A stretch of 64,000 bases of DNA from NCBI RefSeq assembly GCF_900143095.1, contig NZ_FRDA01000004.1, positions 385,265 to 449,264 on the forward strand, written 5' to 3'. The position numbers and the translations under genes were made by a program. The stretch is from Pseudomonas asturiensis. GTDB lineage: Bacteria > Pseudomonadota > Gammaproteobacteria > Pseudomonadales > Pseudomonadaceae. The notes beneath the pieces were generated by a model, which did no database searches, was not told where the DNA came from, and saw nothing but the letters and a program-made list of their open reading frames with translations. Position 1 is the first letter of the stretch; every line of letters starts with the position of its first letter. Below, piece after piece: positions 1 through 8,302 of this stretch.

Positions 1-65
1 ACCCGTGAGGGTGTATTGCACCCGCTCAGCAGCAATACGCCGACCATCAGCATCATGCTTCTCAT
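1..65 (-). CDS. Psl-type polysaccharide export lipoprotein (PslD-like), 5' end only
   Basis: Only the first 21 codons are inside the window. They encode a hydrophobic stretch ending in LLLSGC, a lipobox with the lipidated cysteine at residue 16, so the product should be an outer-membrane or periplasmic lipoprotein. An AGGAG Shine-Dalgarno sequence lies just upstream of the ATG. It follows pslB at a distance of 137 bp on the same strand. In Psl loci the gene here is the Wza/OPX-like export lipoprotein PslD once pslC is absent. The lipoprotein signal is seen; the identity as PslD is inferred from position. Confidence 0.6.
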   Translation of the reverse strand, partial: MRSMMLMVGVLLLSGCNTPSR

Positions 66-202
66 TTATCCTGAACTCCTGTCATGCACGAATACGGCTC
101 CCTTTCGGGTAATAAAATCATGTTGGCAGGTACTGCCAGGTGCTGCGGTAGTGGTCTAAGGGCCGGGGGAGGGCCGGATCAACGGCCTTGCCCGGCTGTG
201 TT

Positions 203-1660
203 TCAGCTTTTCACTGCGGCCTCGGGTACGCGCCCATAGATATCGGTGAAACGCACGATGTCGTCCTCGCCAAGGTATTCGCCGCTCTGCACCTCGATCA
301 TGACCAGGTCAATCACGCCGGGGTTGACCAGGCGGTGGGTGAAGCCTGGCTTGATGAACGTCGATTCGTTGGTGTCGAGCATGAATTCGCGCTCACCGTT
401 GGTCACGCTCGCCATGCCGCTGACCACAATCCAGTGTTCGCTGCGGTGGTGGTGCATCTGCAAGGAGAGTGAAGCTTGCGGGCGCACCACAATGCGTTTG
501 ATCTTGAAGCGTTTGCCTTCCTCAAGCACGGTGTAGGTGCCCCATGGGCGTGTCACGGTGCGATGCAGACGGTAGGCGTCGTGGCCCTGACGCTTGAGCT
601 CCTGCGCGATGATCTTCACGTCCTGACTGCGCGCGCCGTCAGCGACCAGTAATGCGTCGGGCGTATCGATGATGATCAGGTTGTCCAGGCCGATGGCACC
701 CACCAGCCGCTTGGGCGAGTCGATGTAGCAGTTGGTCACATCGTGCAGCACGGTCTGCCCGTTGCACTGATTGCCCTGCGCGTCGACTCCGGTCAGCTCG
801 CGCACCGCTTCCCATGAGCCGATGTCGCTCCAGCCCAGCTGGCATGGCACAACCGCCACTTTGCTGGAGCGCTCCATCAGCGCGTAGTCGATGGATATGT
901 CAGGTGTCAGACCGAACGACTCGCTGTCCAGCTCGACCTGCAATTCGCGATTCCCTTCCTTGCTCGTGCTCGACGCCAGGCACGTGCGCACTGCGCTCAA
1001 GACGTCGGGGGCATGGATTTCCAGCTCGTGCAGCACGGCATCTGCCCGCATGCAGAACATCCCGGCATTCCAGAGGTGCAGGCCGCCATCCAGGTAACCT
1101 TGCGCCGTCAGTGCATCGGGCTTCTCGACGAAGCGTGCCACCTGATACGCATCGGCGTTGAGTGACTGGCCCTTTTCGATGTAGCCGAAACCGGTTTCCG
1201 CCTTGGTCGGCACTATGCCGAATGTCACCAGCCAGCCTTGTTCGGCCAGCTCACGGGCCTCCATCACGGCACGCGAAAATGCCTCGACATCGGTGATCAG
1301 GTGATCGGCCGGCAGCACCAGCAACTGAGCGTCGCCGCCGTACAGGCGAGTCACATGGAGGGCGGCGGCGGCCACGGCCGCTGCGGTGTTGCGCCCGAAG
1401 GGCTCAAGGATAAAGTCCAGCCTGACCTTGCCCTTGTTGAGCTGCCGATAGTCATCCACGGTGCGGAAATACACTTCCCGATTGGTCACTGTCAGCAGGC
1501 GCTCGACCTGAGGCAGGCCGGTGGCACGCTTGAAGGTTTTCTGCAGCAGACTTTCGCCATCGGGAAGGCGCATGAACGGCTTGGGCATGGCTTCACGAGA
1601 GACGGGCCACAAGCGAGTGCCTGAGCCGCCAGCGATGATGCAAGGAATGAGGGTGCTCAT
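203..1660 (-). CDS. pslB: Mannose-1-phosphate guanylyltransferase / mannose-6-phosphate isomerase (PslB)
   Basis: Bifunctional enzyme that makes GDP-mannose for exopolysaccharide: the isomerase converts fructose-6-P to mannose-6-P and the nucleotidyltransferase joins mannose-1-P to GMP. The N-terminal third carries the nucleotidyltransferase signature AGGSGTRLWPVSR and the K-P-F motif. The C-terminal part from about residue 340 is the cupin isomerase domain, with QMHHHRSEHW metal ligands. At 485 aa it matches the full-length family. ATG at 1660 is preferred over the in-frame TTG one codon earlier; it shares one base with the pslA stop (TGATG), so the two genes are probably translationally coupled. 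AlgA and WbpW are close paralogues; neighbouring pslA makes PslB the best name. Confidence 0.9.
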   Translation of the reverse strand: MSTLIPCIIAGGSGTRLWPVSREAMPKPFMRLPDGESLLQKTFKRATGLPQVERLLTVTNREVYFRTVDDYRQLNKGKVRLDFILEPFGRNTAAAVAAAALHVTRLYGGDAQLLVLPADHLITDVEAFSRAVMEARELAEQGWLVTFGIVPTKAETGFGYIEKGQSLNADAYQVARFVEKPDALTAQGYLDGGLHLWNAGMFCMRADAVLHELEIHAPDVLSAVRTCLASSTSKEGNRELQVELDSESFGLTPDISIDYALMERSSKVAVVPCQLGWSDIGSWEAVRELTGVDAQGNQCNGQTVLHDVTNCYIDSPKRLVGAIGLDNLIIIDTPDALLVADGARSQDVKIIAQELKRQGHDAYRLHRTVTRPWGTYTVLEEGKRFKIKRIVVRPQASLSLQMHHHRSEHWIVVSGMASVTNGEREFMLDTNESTFIKPGFTHRLVNPGVIDLVMIEVQSGEYLGEDDIVRFTDIYGRVPEAAVKS

Positions 1661-3096
1661 CAATAAACCTCACGGGTGAAAATCACTGCCGGAACAGTGC
1701 GCATTAGGATGTACAGGTCGAACCAGACAGACCAGTTTTCTATGTACTCAAGATCGAATTCGACGCGCTTTTCGATTTTTTCCACGGTGTCTGTTTCACC
1801 ACGATAGCCGTTGATCTGAGCCAGACCGGTGATCCCGGGTTTGACTCGATGTCGCGACGTGTACTCCTTCACCGCTTGCTCGAAAAGAATGCCTGCTGCT
1901 TTGGTTGCCGTCGCATGGGGGCGCGGGCCGACCATCGACATGCTGCCCGCTACCACATTGAACAGCTGTGGCAGTTCATCCAGGCTGGTCTTGCGGATGA
2001 AGCGTCCCACTCGCGTCACCCTGGCATCGCCGCGAGTGGTCTGTTTTTCCGCTGTAGCATCGGCCTGGTGCTGATGCATGGAGCGAAACTTGAAAACCTC
2101 GATCAGCCGGTTGTTGTAGCCGTAGCGCTTTTGACGGAAGAACACCGGCCCCTTCGAATCGAGCTTGATCGCCAGTGCAACCAGCAGCATCACCGGGGAA
2201 AGCGCCAGCACCGCCAGCGAGGACAGCACGATATCTTCGGCGCGCTTGATGAACGGCGACCAGCCGTTGAGCGGTACGTCCGAGGCATTGAACATAGGCA
2301 GGCTGGCGACTTCGGTGATGCGGTTATGGCTGTGACGAAACGCGACCATGTCCGGCACCAGCAACACATTGACCGGCAGACGACGCAGCTCGTGAATGAT
2401 GTGATCCATGCGGTTTTCCGCCGTCCACGGCAGGGCGACGAGTACCTGGGTCACTTTTTCTTCGCGAATCAGGCGCTCCAGGTCACTGGTGTTGCCCAGC
2501 AGCGGAAGGTTGGCGACGGTCTTGGGCATACGGCCGATACGATCGTCGATGAACCCCATGACCCCGGAACGAATGTCCTGGTGGCGAAGCAGGTATTCAG
2601 CCAGGCGCAGGCCGTTTTCGGTGGCCCCCAGAATCACTGAGTTCTGCAAAAACACGCCTTTGCGCATCTGGTGCCTGAACACCATGAGCAACAGCAGGCG
2701 AATGACGCAGAACAGTGTCAGGCTGGCCAGATACCAGATCAGCAACTGCTCGCTGGTGAAACTTGCGAACAGCCCCAGCGTGCGCTGCATGAACAGCAAC
2801 AGGCCGAAGGAAGCCGACCAGGCGATGATGATCCCGCGCAGTCGCAAAGCGTTGCTGAACAACGCTTCTGAATACACCCCCATGGCCTGAAAAATCAGGA
2901 CCACGACGACCCCGAAAAAGACCTGCATCGCCAAATGGCTCTGCACTTCCTGCTGGATGCCCTGCTGCATGAACGTGACAATCAGCAGCCCTGGCAGAAT
3001 GCAGGCAAAGGCGTGCGCCAGGCGAATGCCAAGCAGAAAGTACTCCACCAGGCTGGTGCGAGTCAGCGAGAGACTGTCTACCGGTTGCAACCTCAT
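1660..3096 (-). CDS. pslA: Undecaprenyl-phosphate sugar-1-phosphate transferase (PslA, WcaJ type)
   Basis: Initiating transferase of a Wzx/Wzy-type exopolysaccharide pathway. It moves a hexose-1-phosphate from a nucleotide sugar onto undecaprenyl phosphate at the inner membrane. The 478-aa protein has four hydrophobic N-terminal segments (to about residue 130), a central nucleotide-binding-like domain (VILGATENG), a fifth hydrophobic segment near residue 280, and the C-terminal bacterial sugar transferase domain with FRQKRYG, FKFRSM, SLDELPQ and GPRP motifs. A GGAG ribosome site precedes the ATG. It is first in the operon, behind a 525-bp upstream region. Family is certain; the Psl assignment rests on the adjoining pslB. 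Confidence 0.9.
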   Translation of the reverse strand: MRLQPVDSLSLTRTSLVEYFLLGIRLAHAFACILPGLLIVTFMQQGIQQEVQSHLAMQVFFGVVVVLIFQAMGVYSEALFSNALRLRGIIIAWSASFGLLLFMQRTLGLFASFTSEQLLIWYLASLTLFCVIRLLLLMVFRHQMRKGVFLQNSVILGATENGLRLAEYLLRHQDIRSGVMGFIDDRIGRMPKTVANLPLLGNTSDLERLIREEKVTQVLVALPWTAENRMDHIIHELRRLPVNVLLVPDMVAFRHSHNRITEVASLPMFNASDVPLNGWSPFIKRAEDIVLSSLAVLALSPVMLLVALAIKLDSKGPVFFRQKRYGYNNRLIEVFKFRSMHQHQADATAEKQTTRGDARVTRVGRFIRKTSLDELPQLFNVVAGSMSMVGPRPHATATKAAGILFEQAVKEYTSRHRVKPGITGLAQINGYRGETDTVEKIEKRVEFDLEYIENWSVWFDLYILMRTVPAVIFTREVY

Positions 3097-3621
3097 AAAA
3101 CTCCCTGGCCTGTAAAAAGGTTCTCATTGCCTGTCTACGTTGCCTGTTTGTGACTTGATTCGGTCATTGCAGGACCGAGTCAAAAAAACATCTTTATTAA
3201 GGTTCTTTCGAAAGATAGCCAATTAGTTGTCGAGTGGATGGCTTTTCAGTTGCGTCAATTGTGAATATCACTTTTGGTATGTCGGCGGCTTTTGGATTTA
3301 ATGTAAGACTTTTCAGTCATTTGTGAGTGAAAACCCTTGGCTGGCTGATTTGGCTTTAGTAAAGCCCATGTAACGCAAAGCGTAAGGGGGAAATATTCAT
3401 TTGCGGGTACAGGGCCCTGGTCAGTACATCCATCCGGCGGCCAAAGGCCAGTAAATACGGGGGAAAACCACGGAGTGTGCAGCTGAAAAAAATTATCCGG
3501 ATCGAGGGGCTTTTTTGATCTCACCGGGGTCACATCCTTGCGCTGTGCCAAATGCAGTCAGGCGCTGGCAAACAAGCGTCACTCACAGGCGGTACTCGTA
3601 CAGGTCACCAAAGGGGGTTTC
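3097..3621. promoter_or_regulatory. Control region between pslA and yegS
   Basis: This 525-bp gap separates the divergently transcribed pslA and yegS and is AT-rich compared with the flanking genes, especially 3180-3370. It includes a hairpin TCGGTC-N7-GACCGA at 3160-3178, which would lie in the untranslated leader of a pslA transcript. A 98-codon minus-strand frame at 3255-3551 has no ribosome site or protein-like composition and is not accepted. I could not assign a confident promoter. A long regulated leader is typical of psl operons, but that is inference here. Confidence 0.4.
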
Positions 3622-4545
3622 ATGACACAACGCAGGGCAATGCTCATTCTTCACGGCAAACAGTCGCTCAATGAAGATGTTCGCAACGGCGTCGCTGAAA
3701 AACGCCGGCAAGGCTGGGAGCTGGATGTTCGTCTGACCTGGGAAGCCGGCGACGCACAACGTCTGGTCCACGAGGCGCTAGCTGCAGGGCATCGTCATAT
3801 CGTGGCCGGGGGAGGGGACGGCACCTTGCGGGATATCGCCGAGGCACTGGCGCTGGCAGAGGATTCGGGCGCCAGCCTGACTATTCTGCCGTTGGGGACA
3901 GCCAACGATTTTGCCAGGGCTGCGGGCGTACCGCTGGAAGTGGCTCAGGCGCTCGAACTCATGGAGGTCGCGCCACGTCCGGTGGACCTGGGTGAAGTGG
4001 GCGGCAAGCTGTTCCTGAACATGGCCACCGGGGGATTTGGCAGCCAGGTCACGGCCAATACGTCAGAGGACCTCAAGAAAGTGCTGGGCGGTGCGGCTTA
4101 TCTGTTTACCGGCCTGACGCGCTTCGGTGAGCTGCACGCTGCCCATGGGGAGCTGATCGGTCCGGATTTCCACTGGCGGGGCGACCTGCTCGCGCTGGGC
4201 ATCGGCAACGGACGGCAGGCGGGCGGTGGCCACGTGCTATGCCCTGCGGCGCTGGCCGATGACGGGTTGCTGGACATCAGTATCCTGCCCGCGCCTCAGG
4301 AAGTGGTCAGTACGCTCAAGAGTCTGCTGGAAGGAGGGCTTGGTTTCGACAACATGTTCATCCGTGCGCGGCTGCCGTGGGTCGAACTCAAGTCTGCACA
4401 GGGTCTGGACATCAATCTGGACGGCGAGCCGCTGTCTGGCGAAGACCTTCGCTTCGAGGCTCGGCCGGGCGCACTCAATGTGCATCTGCCGGATGATTCA
4501 CCGGTGCTGAGCCAGTCGTCGGGGTTGCTCAGTCGTCCAGACTGA
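3622..4545 (+). CDS. yegS: YegS-type lipid kinase
   Basis: Cytoplasmic diacylglycerol-kinase-fold enzyme that phosphorylates lipids; the E. coli homologue accepts phosphatidylglycerol. The catalytic domain shows GGGDGT at about residues 62-67 followed by LPLGTANDFAR, the nucleotide-binding signatures of the family. The 307-aa length is normal. The open frame extends 28 codons further upstream, but ATG at 3622 has AAGGGGG directly before it and gives the usual N terminus. The 3' end overlaps the convergent response-regulator gene by 17 bp. The physiological substrate cannot be read from sequence. Confidence 0.9.
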   Translation: MTQRRAMLILHGKQSLNEDVRNGVAEKRRQGWELDVRLTWEAGDAQRLVHEALAAGHRHIVAGGGDGTLRDIAEALALAEDSGASLTILPLGTANDFARAAGVPLEVAQALELMEVAPRPVDLGEVGGKLFLNMATGGFGSQVTANTSEDLKKVLGGAAYLFTGLTRFGELHAAHGELIGPDFHWRGDLLALGIGNGRQAGGGHVLCPAALADDGLLDISILPAPQEVVSTLKSLLEGGLGFDNMFIRARLPWVELKSAQGLDINLDGEPLSGEDLRFEARPGALNVHLPDDSPVLSQSSGLLSRPD

Positions 4546-5191
4546 TAATCTGCTCGCGCACGCAAAACAGCACCAGACCGGCGACGTCGAAGATCTGCAG
4601 ACGCTTCATGATCTGCGAGCGGTGGGTCTCGACAGTCTTGATGCTCAGGTCCAGCCCGGCGGCTATTTCCCGTGTGGATTTGCCGCGCACGATCAGCCTC
4701 AGAATTTCCAGCTGGCGCGCGGTGAGGTTGTACTTCTGCTGCGTGATGGCGGGCTTGTCCGGGCGGGGACCTTGCAGGGCGCGGTTGATGACGGTGTGAG
4801 CGATGGCGGGGCTCAGGTAGCGTTCACCGTTGCGCAGGGCTTCCAGTGCCTGCTCCAGCTCGGTCGCGGTAGCGTCCTTGAGCAGATAGCCATGGGCGCC
4901 TTGCTCCAGGGCGCGCATGATCATGTCCGGGTCGGTATGCATCGACAGGATCAGCACCTTGCAATCGGGTTGCACCTTGAGTAACTGCTCCAGGGCGTCG
5001 AGTCCGTCGACCTCCTTCATGAAAATGTCCAGCAGGATGATGTCAGGCTTCAGGCGCTGTACCAGGTCCGACAGGTGCGCGCCGTCGGCCGCTTCACCGA
5101 CGATGGTGTAGCCGGGAATGTCTGACACCAGCGCACGGACGCCGGCTCTGATCAGTGAGTGGTCATCGACCAGTAACAGAGTGCAGGTCAT
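4529..5191 (-). CDS. NarL/FixJ-type response regulator
   Basis: Two-domain transcription regulator. The receiver domain has the acidic pair at residues 9-10, phospho-acceptor Asp55 in the IILLDIFMKE segment, and the conserved Lys in LLKDAT. A LuxR-type helix-turn-helix occupies about residues 150-210 (LTARQLEIL...TVETHRSQIMKRL). Its start overlaps the stop of the upstream histidine kinase by 4 bp, so the two form a translationally coupled two-component system. Target genes are not evident. The 3' end overlaps yegS in a tail-to-tail arrangement. Confidence 0.93.
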   Translation of the reverse strand: MTCTLLLVDDHSLIRAGVRALVSDIPGYTIVGEAADGAHLSDLVQRLKPDIILLDIFMKEVDGLDALEQLLKVQPDCKVLILSMHTDPDMIMRALEQGAHGYLLKDATATELEQALEALRNGERYLSPAIAHTVINRALQGPRPDKPAITQQKYNLTARQLEILRLIVRGKSTREIAAGLDLSIKTVETHRSQIMKRLQIFDVAGLVLFCVREQIISLDD

Positions 5192-6081
5192 TGTCGCTTC
5201 TTGTGTGAATGGGCTCGCCCATCTGTGCGAGGCGCCCAGGGAAACAATATGTCGATTCGGGTGCCTGATCCGGGGCTGCTGTAGAGCGACCAGGACCCGT
5301 CCAGCAGAAGCACGCGCTCACGCATTCCTGACAGACCACTTTGGCCATGCTGTGCAGGACGGTTTGCAGGGTCGAAGCCTGTGCCGTCATCGGTAATCAG
5401 CAGCGACAAACCGGCGGGCAGGCGTTGAATGCGTATGAGCACATTAGTCGCCTGGGCATGGCGAAGCATGTTGGTGACCGCTTCCTGAGTGATGCGGTAG
5501 GCCGCCACGGCCATTTCCTCGGGAATGCCGGTCAACCGCTGTTTGCACTCCAGGCTCCAGCTTATCTGGCTGTTGGCCAGAACTGACACCAGATGAGCGC
5601 GTAAGCCGGCTTCCAGTCCCAGGCTCGACAGTTGGCGCGGGTTGAGGATCGCGGAAAGGTCACGCACCTTTTCCAGTGTTTCTGCCAGCGTGCCAGTGAG
5701 CTGTTCGGCAGGGGAATGAAGTTCCGCAGGCAGTCGGCGTTGCAACCAGGCGCATTGCAGCTGCGCGGCCGTCAGCATCTGGCCAATGTCATCATGAAGC
5801 TCCCGGCTGAGTCGGTGACGCTCTGTTTCCTGAACTTCGAGCATTCGTTCGGCCAGTTCGCGAGGCTGCAACTGAATCAGCCGGCTGGAACGCCATTGGT
5901 ACAGCCAGACCGTCACGAACGTGATCAGGTTGAGCCCCAGAAGAGTGGCTGAAAGTTGGTAGGCGTTTATGTACAGCGCGATATTGGCGAGCGCGGCCAC
6001 CAAGCACAGCACGCCCGTAGCCCACGCAATGATTCTGGAGAGCGGAGGCTTGAGCGATAGATACCTGGAACTGGCATGCAT
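5188..6081 (-). CDS. Membrane histidine kinase of the NarX/UhpB (HisKA_3) class
   Basis: Sensor partner of the response regulator encoded immediately downstream. Two hydrophobic helices at about residues 17-40 and 46-62 leave almost no periplasmic loop, so the stimulus is probably sensed in or near the membrane. A short linker leads to the HisKA_3 dimerisation helix with His96 in SRELHDDIG, followed by a HATPase domain with the N box (ITQEAVTNMLRHAQA) and the DDGTGF glycine box. Length is 297 aa. There is no strong Shine-Dalgarno sequence at this ATG, so the true start could differ slightly. Confidence 0.9.
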   Translation of the reverse strand: MHASSRYLSLKPPLSRIIAWATGVLCLVAALANIALYINAYQLSATLLGLNLITFVTVWLYQWRSSRLIQLQPRELAERMLEVQETERHRLSRELHDDIGQMLTAAQLQCAWLQRRLPAELHSPAEQLTGTLAETLEKVRDLSAILNPRQLSSLGLEAGLRAHLVSVLANSQISWSLECKQRLTGIPEEMAVAAYRITQEAVTNMLRHAQATNVLIRIQRLPAGLSLLITDDGTGFDPANRPAQHGQSGLSGMRERVLLLDGSWSLYSSPGSGTRIDILFPWAPRTDGRAHSHKKRQ

Positions 6082-6261
6082 GACAGATGGCGCCGTAAAG
6101 AGTCATGACCGATAGTTTTATGAATTGATATCACAGTGCTATCGGATAACGAGTGAATAACTGTTCAAGTATATTCAAAGCAGCGGGATAGGGCACCTTT
6201 CACTCTTTTCGGGCAACGGAACGAGACAGTACGGTTGTCGGAACGAGCGGGGAGTGTCGAT

Positions 6262-6693
6262 CTAACCCCGTGTGTGGTCCGGGGTGGCAGGAGGTTGAGC
6301 GGAAAGGCTGGCAAGGCGATGCAGCAACATCTGCTGTTCTTCGTTATCCATGATCAGTTCGCCTGTCCGGGGATCAAGGAGTTCCAGTTGCCAGGAAATC
6401 AGCGACAGACAGCTTTTCAGCGTGCTCAGTGTTTCCAGTGACAGACCCTCTGAACAGCCTGTGTCGTCGAGCAGGCTGCGCAACTGGCGAGAGAAGTCGG
6501 CAATGCACTGTACCGAGGCAGTGTCGGCCTTTTCGGCCAGCAGACGCAGCGATCTCAGTAGGCAATCGATGGCGTCTTCGTCATGACCGATCAATTCAAG
6601 GTGTGAAAGACACTCTTCCGACTTGTAGAGAAGCGCCTGGGACTCGATCAGAAACTGATCATGTTTCTGGTGCCAATCGTTGCTGCTCAGCAT
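6262..6693 (-). CDS. Unknown 143-aa helical protein, possible degenerate HPt/CheA-P1-like domain
   Basis: No family recognised with confidence. The protein is predicted all-helical and soluble. Residues around 46-76 have the spacing of an HPt domain, where a helix containing HTLKG is followed by a helix of the type h-x-FTHxLExLLD. Here the first reads RSLRLL and the second IADFSRQLRSLLDD, so the phosphorylatable histidine is absent. Its ATG lies inside the last codons of the upstream 96-aa gene (7-bp overlap) with GGAG nine bases ahead, indicating translational coupling. The pair is divergent from cheV, consistent with a signalling role; this is inference. Confidence 0.6.
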   Translation of the reverse strand: MLSSNDWHQKHDQFLIESQALLYKSEECLSHLELIGHDEDAIDCLLRSLRLLAEKADTASVQCIADFSRQLRSLLDDTGCSEGLSLETLSTLKSCLSLISWQLELLDPRTGELIMDNEEQQMLLHRLASLSAQPPATPDHTRG

Positions 6694-6977
6694 CCTTTAA
6701 CTCCACACATCATGGATAGCGAACGTCCGTCCGCGGCGAATGGCTGACAGTAAATGTCGATTTCATCTGAAAGTCTGTAGGGCGTTTCCGAATGTATCTC
6801 GATGATGTCGTATTGATGTTCAGCGAGTGTCGTTTCGGAGAATTCCACCCCTTTACCCGTGATTGAATCACGCAGTGTGTGGTGTGCAACGACGACCCGA
6901 ATATCTGAAACAGCGATGGCTGCCGGGTTGGCCGAATGCGAGGGCTGGAACGCTGACAAAAGCCTGACTCCATTCAT
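6687..6977 (-). CDS. Unknown 96-aa protein, first gene of a two-gene unit
   Basis: No known family recognised. The protein is short, mixed alpha/beta in appearance, has no signal peptide, and ends in two nearby cysteines (MMCGVKGC). The gene overlaps the following 143-aa gene by 7 bp on the same strand, which argues that both are real. Two possible ATG codons (6977 and, in another frame, 6973) lie close together and neither has a strong Shine-Dalgarno sequence; 6977 is chosen because its frame runs into the overlap. The start faces cheV across a 291-bp gap with two inverted repeats. Confidence 0.5.
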   Translation of the reverse strand: MNGVRLLSAFQPSHSANPAAIAVSDIRVVVAHHTLRDSITGKGVEFSETTLAEHQYDIIEIHSETPYRLSDEIDIYCQPFAADGRSLSMMCGVKGC

Positions 6978-7021
6978 GCAATGAGAATGGCGTCACAATA
7001 GTGGCAATAAGATACCGATCA

Positions 7022-7060
7022 TATCAGGATGTCCCTGATAGACATTAGGGCTCACCCCTA
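7022..7060. promoter_or_regulatory. Two adjacent inverted repeats, operator candidate upstream of cheV
   Basis: TATCAGG-N5-CCTGATA at 7022-7040 is a perfect 7-bp-arm palindrome. TAGGG-N5-CCCTA at 7046-7060 is a second palindrome with the same 5-base spacer. Their centres are 22 bp apart, close to two helical turns, so two dimers could bind on the same face. They lie between the starts of the divergent 96-aa gene and cheV and could control both. The binding protein is unknown. Confidence 0.5.
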
Positions 7061-7268
7061 GTATGCGAAAGAGGAATCTTGCCTTGCCGGAAGGCAGCGA
7101 TGGGCGATTTTGTCATCGCGATGCGCGTCTTGAGTGCGACATCAGTAAAGCATGATGGTAATGTGACATCAATGGTCGCGAATAGCCTTTCATCGCCATT
7201 AAGGTCCGGCTCGTTTCAGCCGATACACGTTAAGCAGACTCATCGTGACCAACGCTTCAGGAGCTAAA

Positions 7269-8201
7269 ATGGCTGGCATTCTCGACACAGTAGATCAACG
7301 CACACAGCTGGTGGGCGAGAATCGCCTGGAAATCCTCATGTTTCGCCTTGCCGGTCGGCAGTTATTCGCGATCAACGTGTTCAAGGTCCAGGAAGTGCTG
7401 CAGCTCCCCAAACTGACGCTTATGCCGCAACGACACTCCTTTGTCTGCGGAGTCGTCAACCTGCGTGGCCAGACCCTGCCGGTGATCGACCTGTCTCAGG
7501 CCATCGGCATGCGTCCGCTGGTGCCAGGGCCTGGCAGCACTATCATCGTGACAGAGTACAATCGCTCCGTTCAGGCGTTCCTGGTCGGCGGTGTGGACCG
7601 TATCGTCAACATGAACTGGGACGCGATCATGCCACCGCCTGCCAGCGCCGGCCGTCAGCACTACCTGACCGCGATCAGCAAGGTCGATGACCAGTTGGTG
7701 GAGATCATTGACGTCGAGAAAGTCCTGGCCGAAATCGTGCCTTACAACGCCAAGGTGTCCCGCGAGAAGCTGGAAGACCCTGTGCTGGAAGATGCACGTG
7801 GTCGCGAGATTCTGCTGGTCGACGATTCCAAGGTCGCCTTGTCCCAACTGCGTGACACGCTTTCGCAGCTCGGTCTGAAGCTGCACGTGGCCAGCGACGG
7901 TCTCAAGGCCCTGAACATGCTCAAGGGCTGGGCTGACGCCGGTGAAGACGTGCAGAAAAAACTGCTGATGGTCTTTACCGACGCTGAAATGCCGGAGATG
8001 GACGGCTATCGTCTGACCACCGAGATTCGCAATGACCCCCGTTTGCGCAGCCTGTACATTGTCCTGCACACCTCGCTGTCGGGCAGCTTCAACGAATCGA
8101 TGGTGAAAAAGGTCGGTTGCGACAACTTCCTGTCCAAATTTCAGCCCGACAAGCTGGTCGAGGTCGTGCGTGAGCGTCTGATGATGCTCGCCAACAGCTG
8201 A
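7269..8201 (+). CDS. cheV: CheV chemotaxis coupling protein (CheW-receiver fusion)
   Basis: Adapter that links chemoreceptors to CheA and whose coupling can be tuned by phosphorylation. A CheW-like domain covers about residues 15-155 (FVCGVVNLRGQTLPVIDL is the core motif). A receiver domain follows from about residue 178, with the acidic pair in LLVDDSK, phospho-acceptor Asp238 in MVFTDAEMP, and the lysine of FLSKFQPDKL. The 310-aa length is normal. ATG at 7269 is selected because AGGAG lies just upstream; the longer frame starts eight codons earlier without support. No other che genes adjoin it, so it is an orphan CheV. Confidence 0.93.
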   Translation: MAGILDTVDQRTQLVGENRLEILMFRLAGRQLFAINVFKVQEVLQLPKLTLMPQRHSFVCGVVNLRGQTLPVIDLSQAIGMRPLVPGPGSTIIVTEYNRSVQAFLVGGVDRIVNMNWDAIMPPPASAGRQHYLTAISKVDDQLVEIIDVEKVLAEIVPYNAKVSREKLEDPVLEDARGREILLVDDSKVALSQLRDTLSQLGLKLHVASDGLKALNMLKGWADAGEDVQKKLLMVFTDAEMPEMDGYRLTTEIRNDPRLRSLYIVLHTSLSGSFNESMVKKVGCDNFLSKFQPDKLVEVVRERLMMLANS

Positions 8202-8302
8202 CAGGGCTGATCGTCTACAGATCCAGGCTGCCTGCCGGGTCGTTGTTCGTATAAGCTTTGGCCCTCACGTCAAGGCTTATCGAGCCACCCAAGGATCAGG
8301 TC

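Noticed and set aside
3255..3551. 98-codon minus-strand frame in the psl control region
   Set aside because: No Shine-Dalgarno sequence, AT-rich composition unlike coding DNA here, and no family resemblance.
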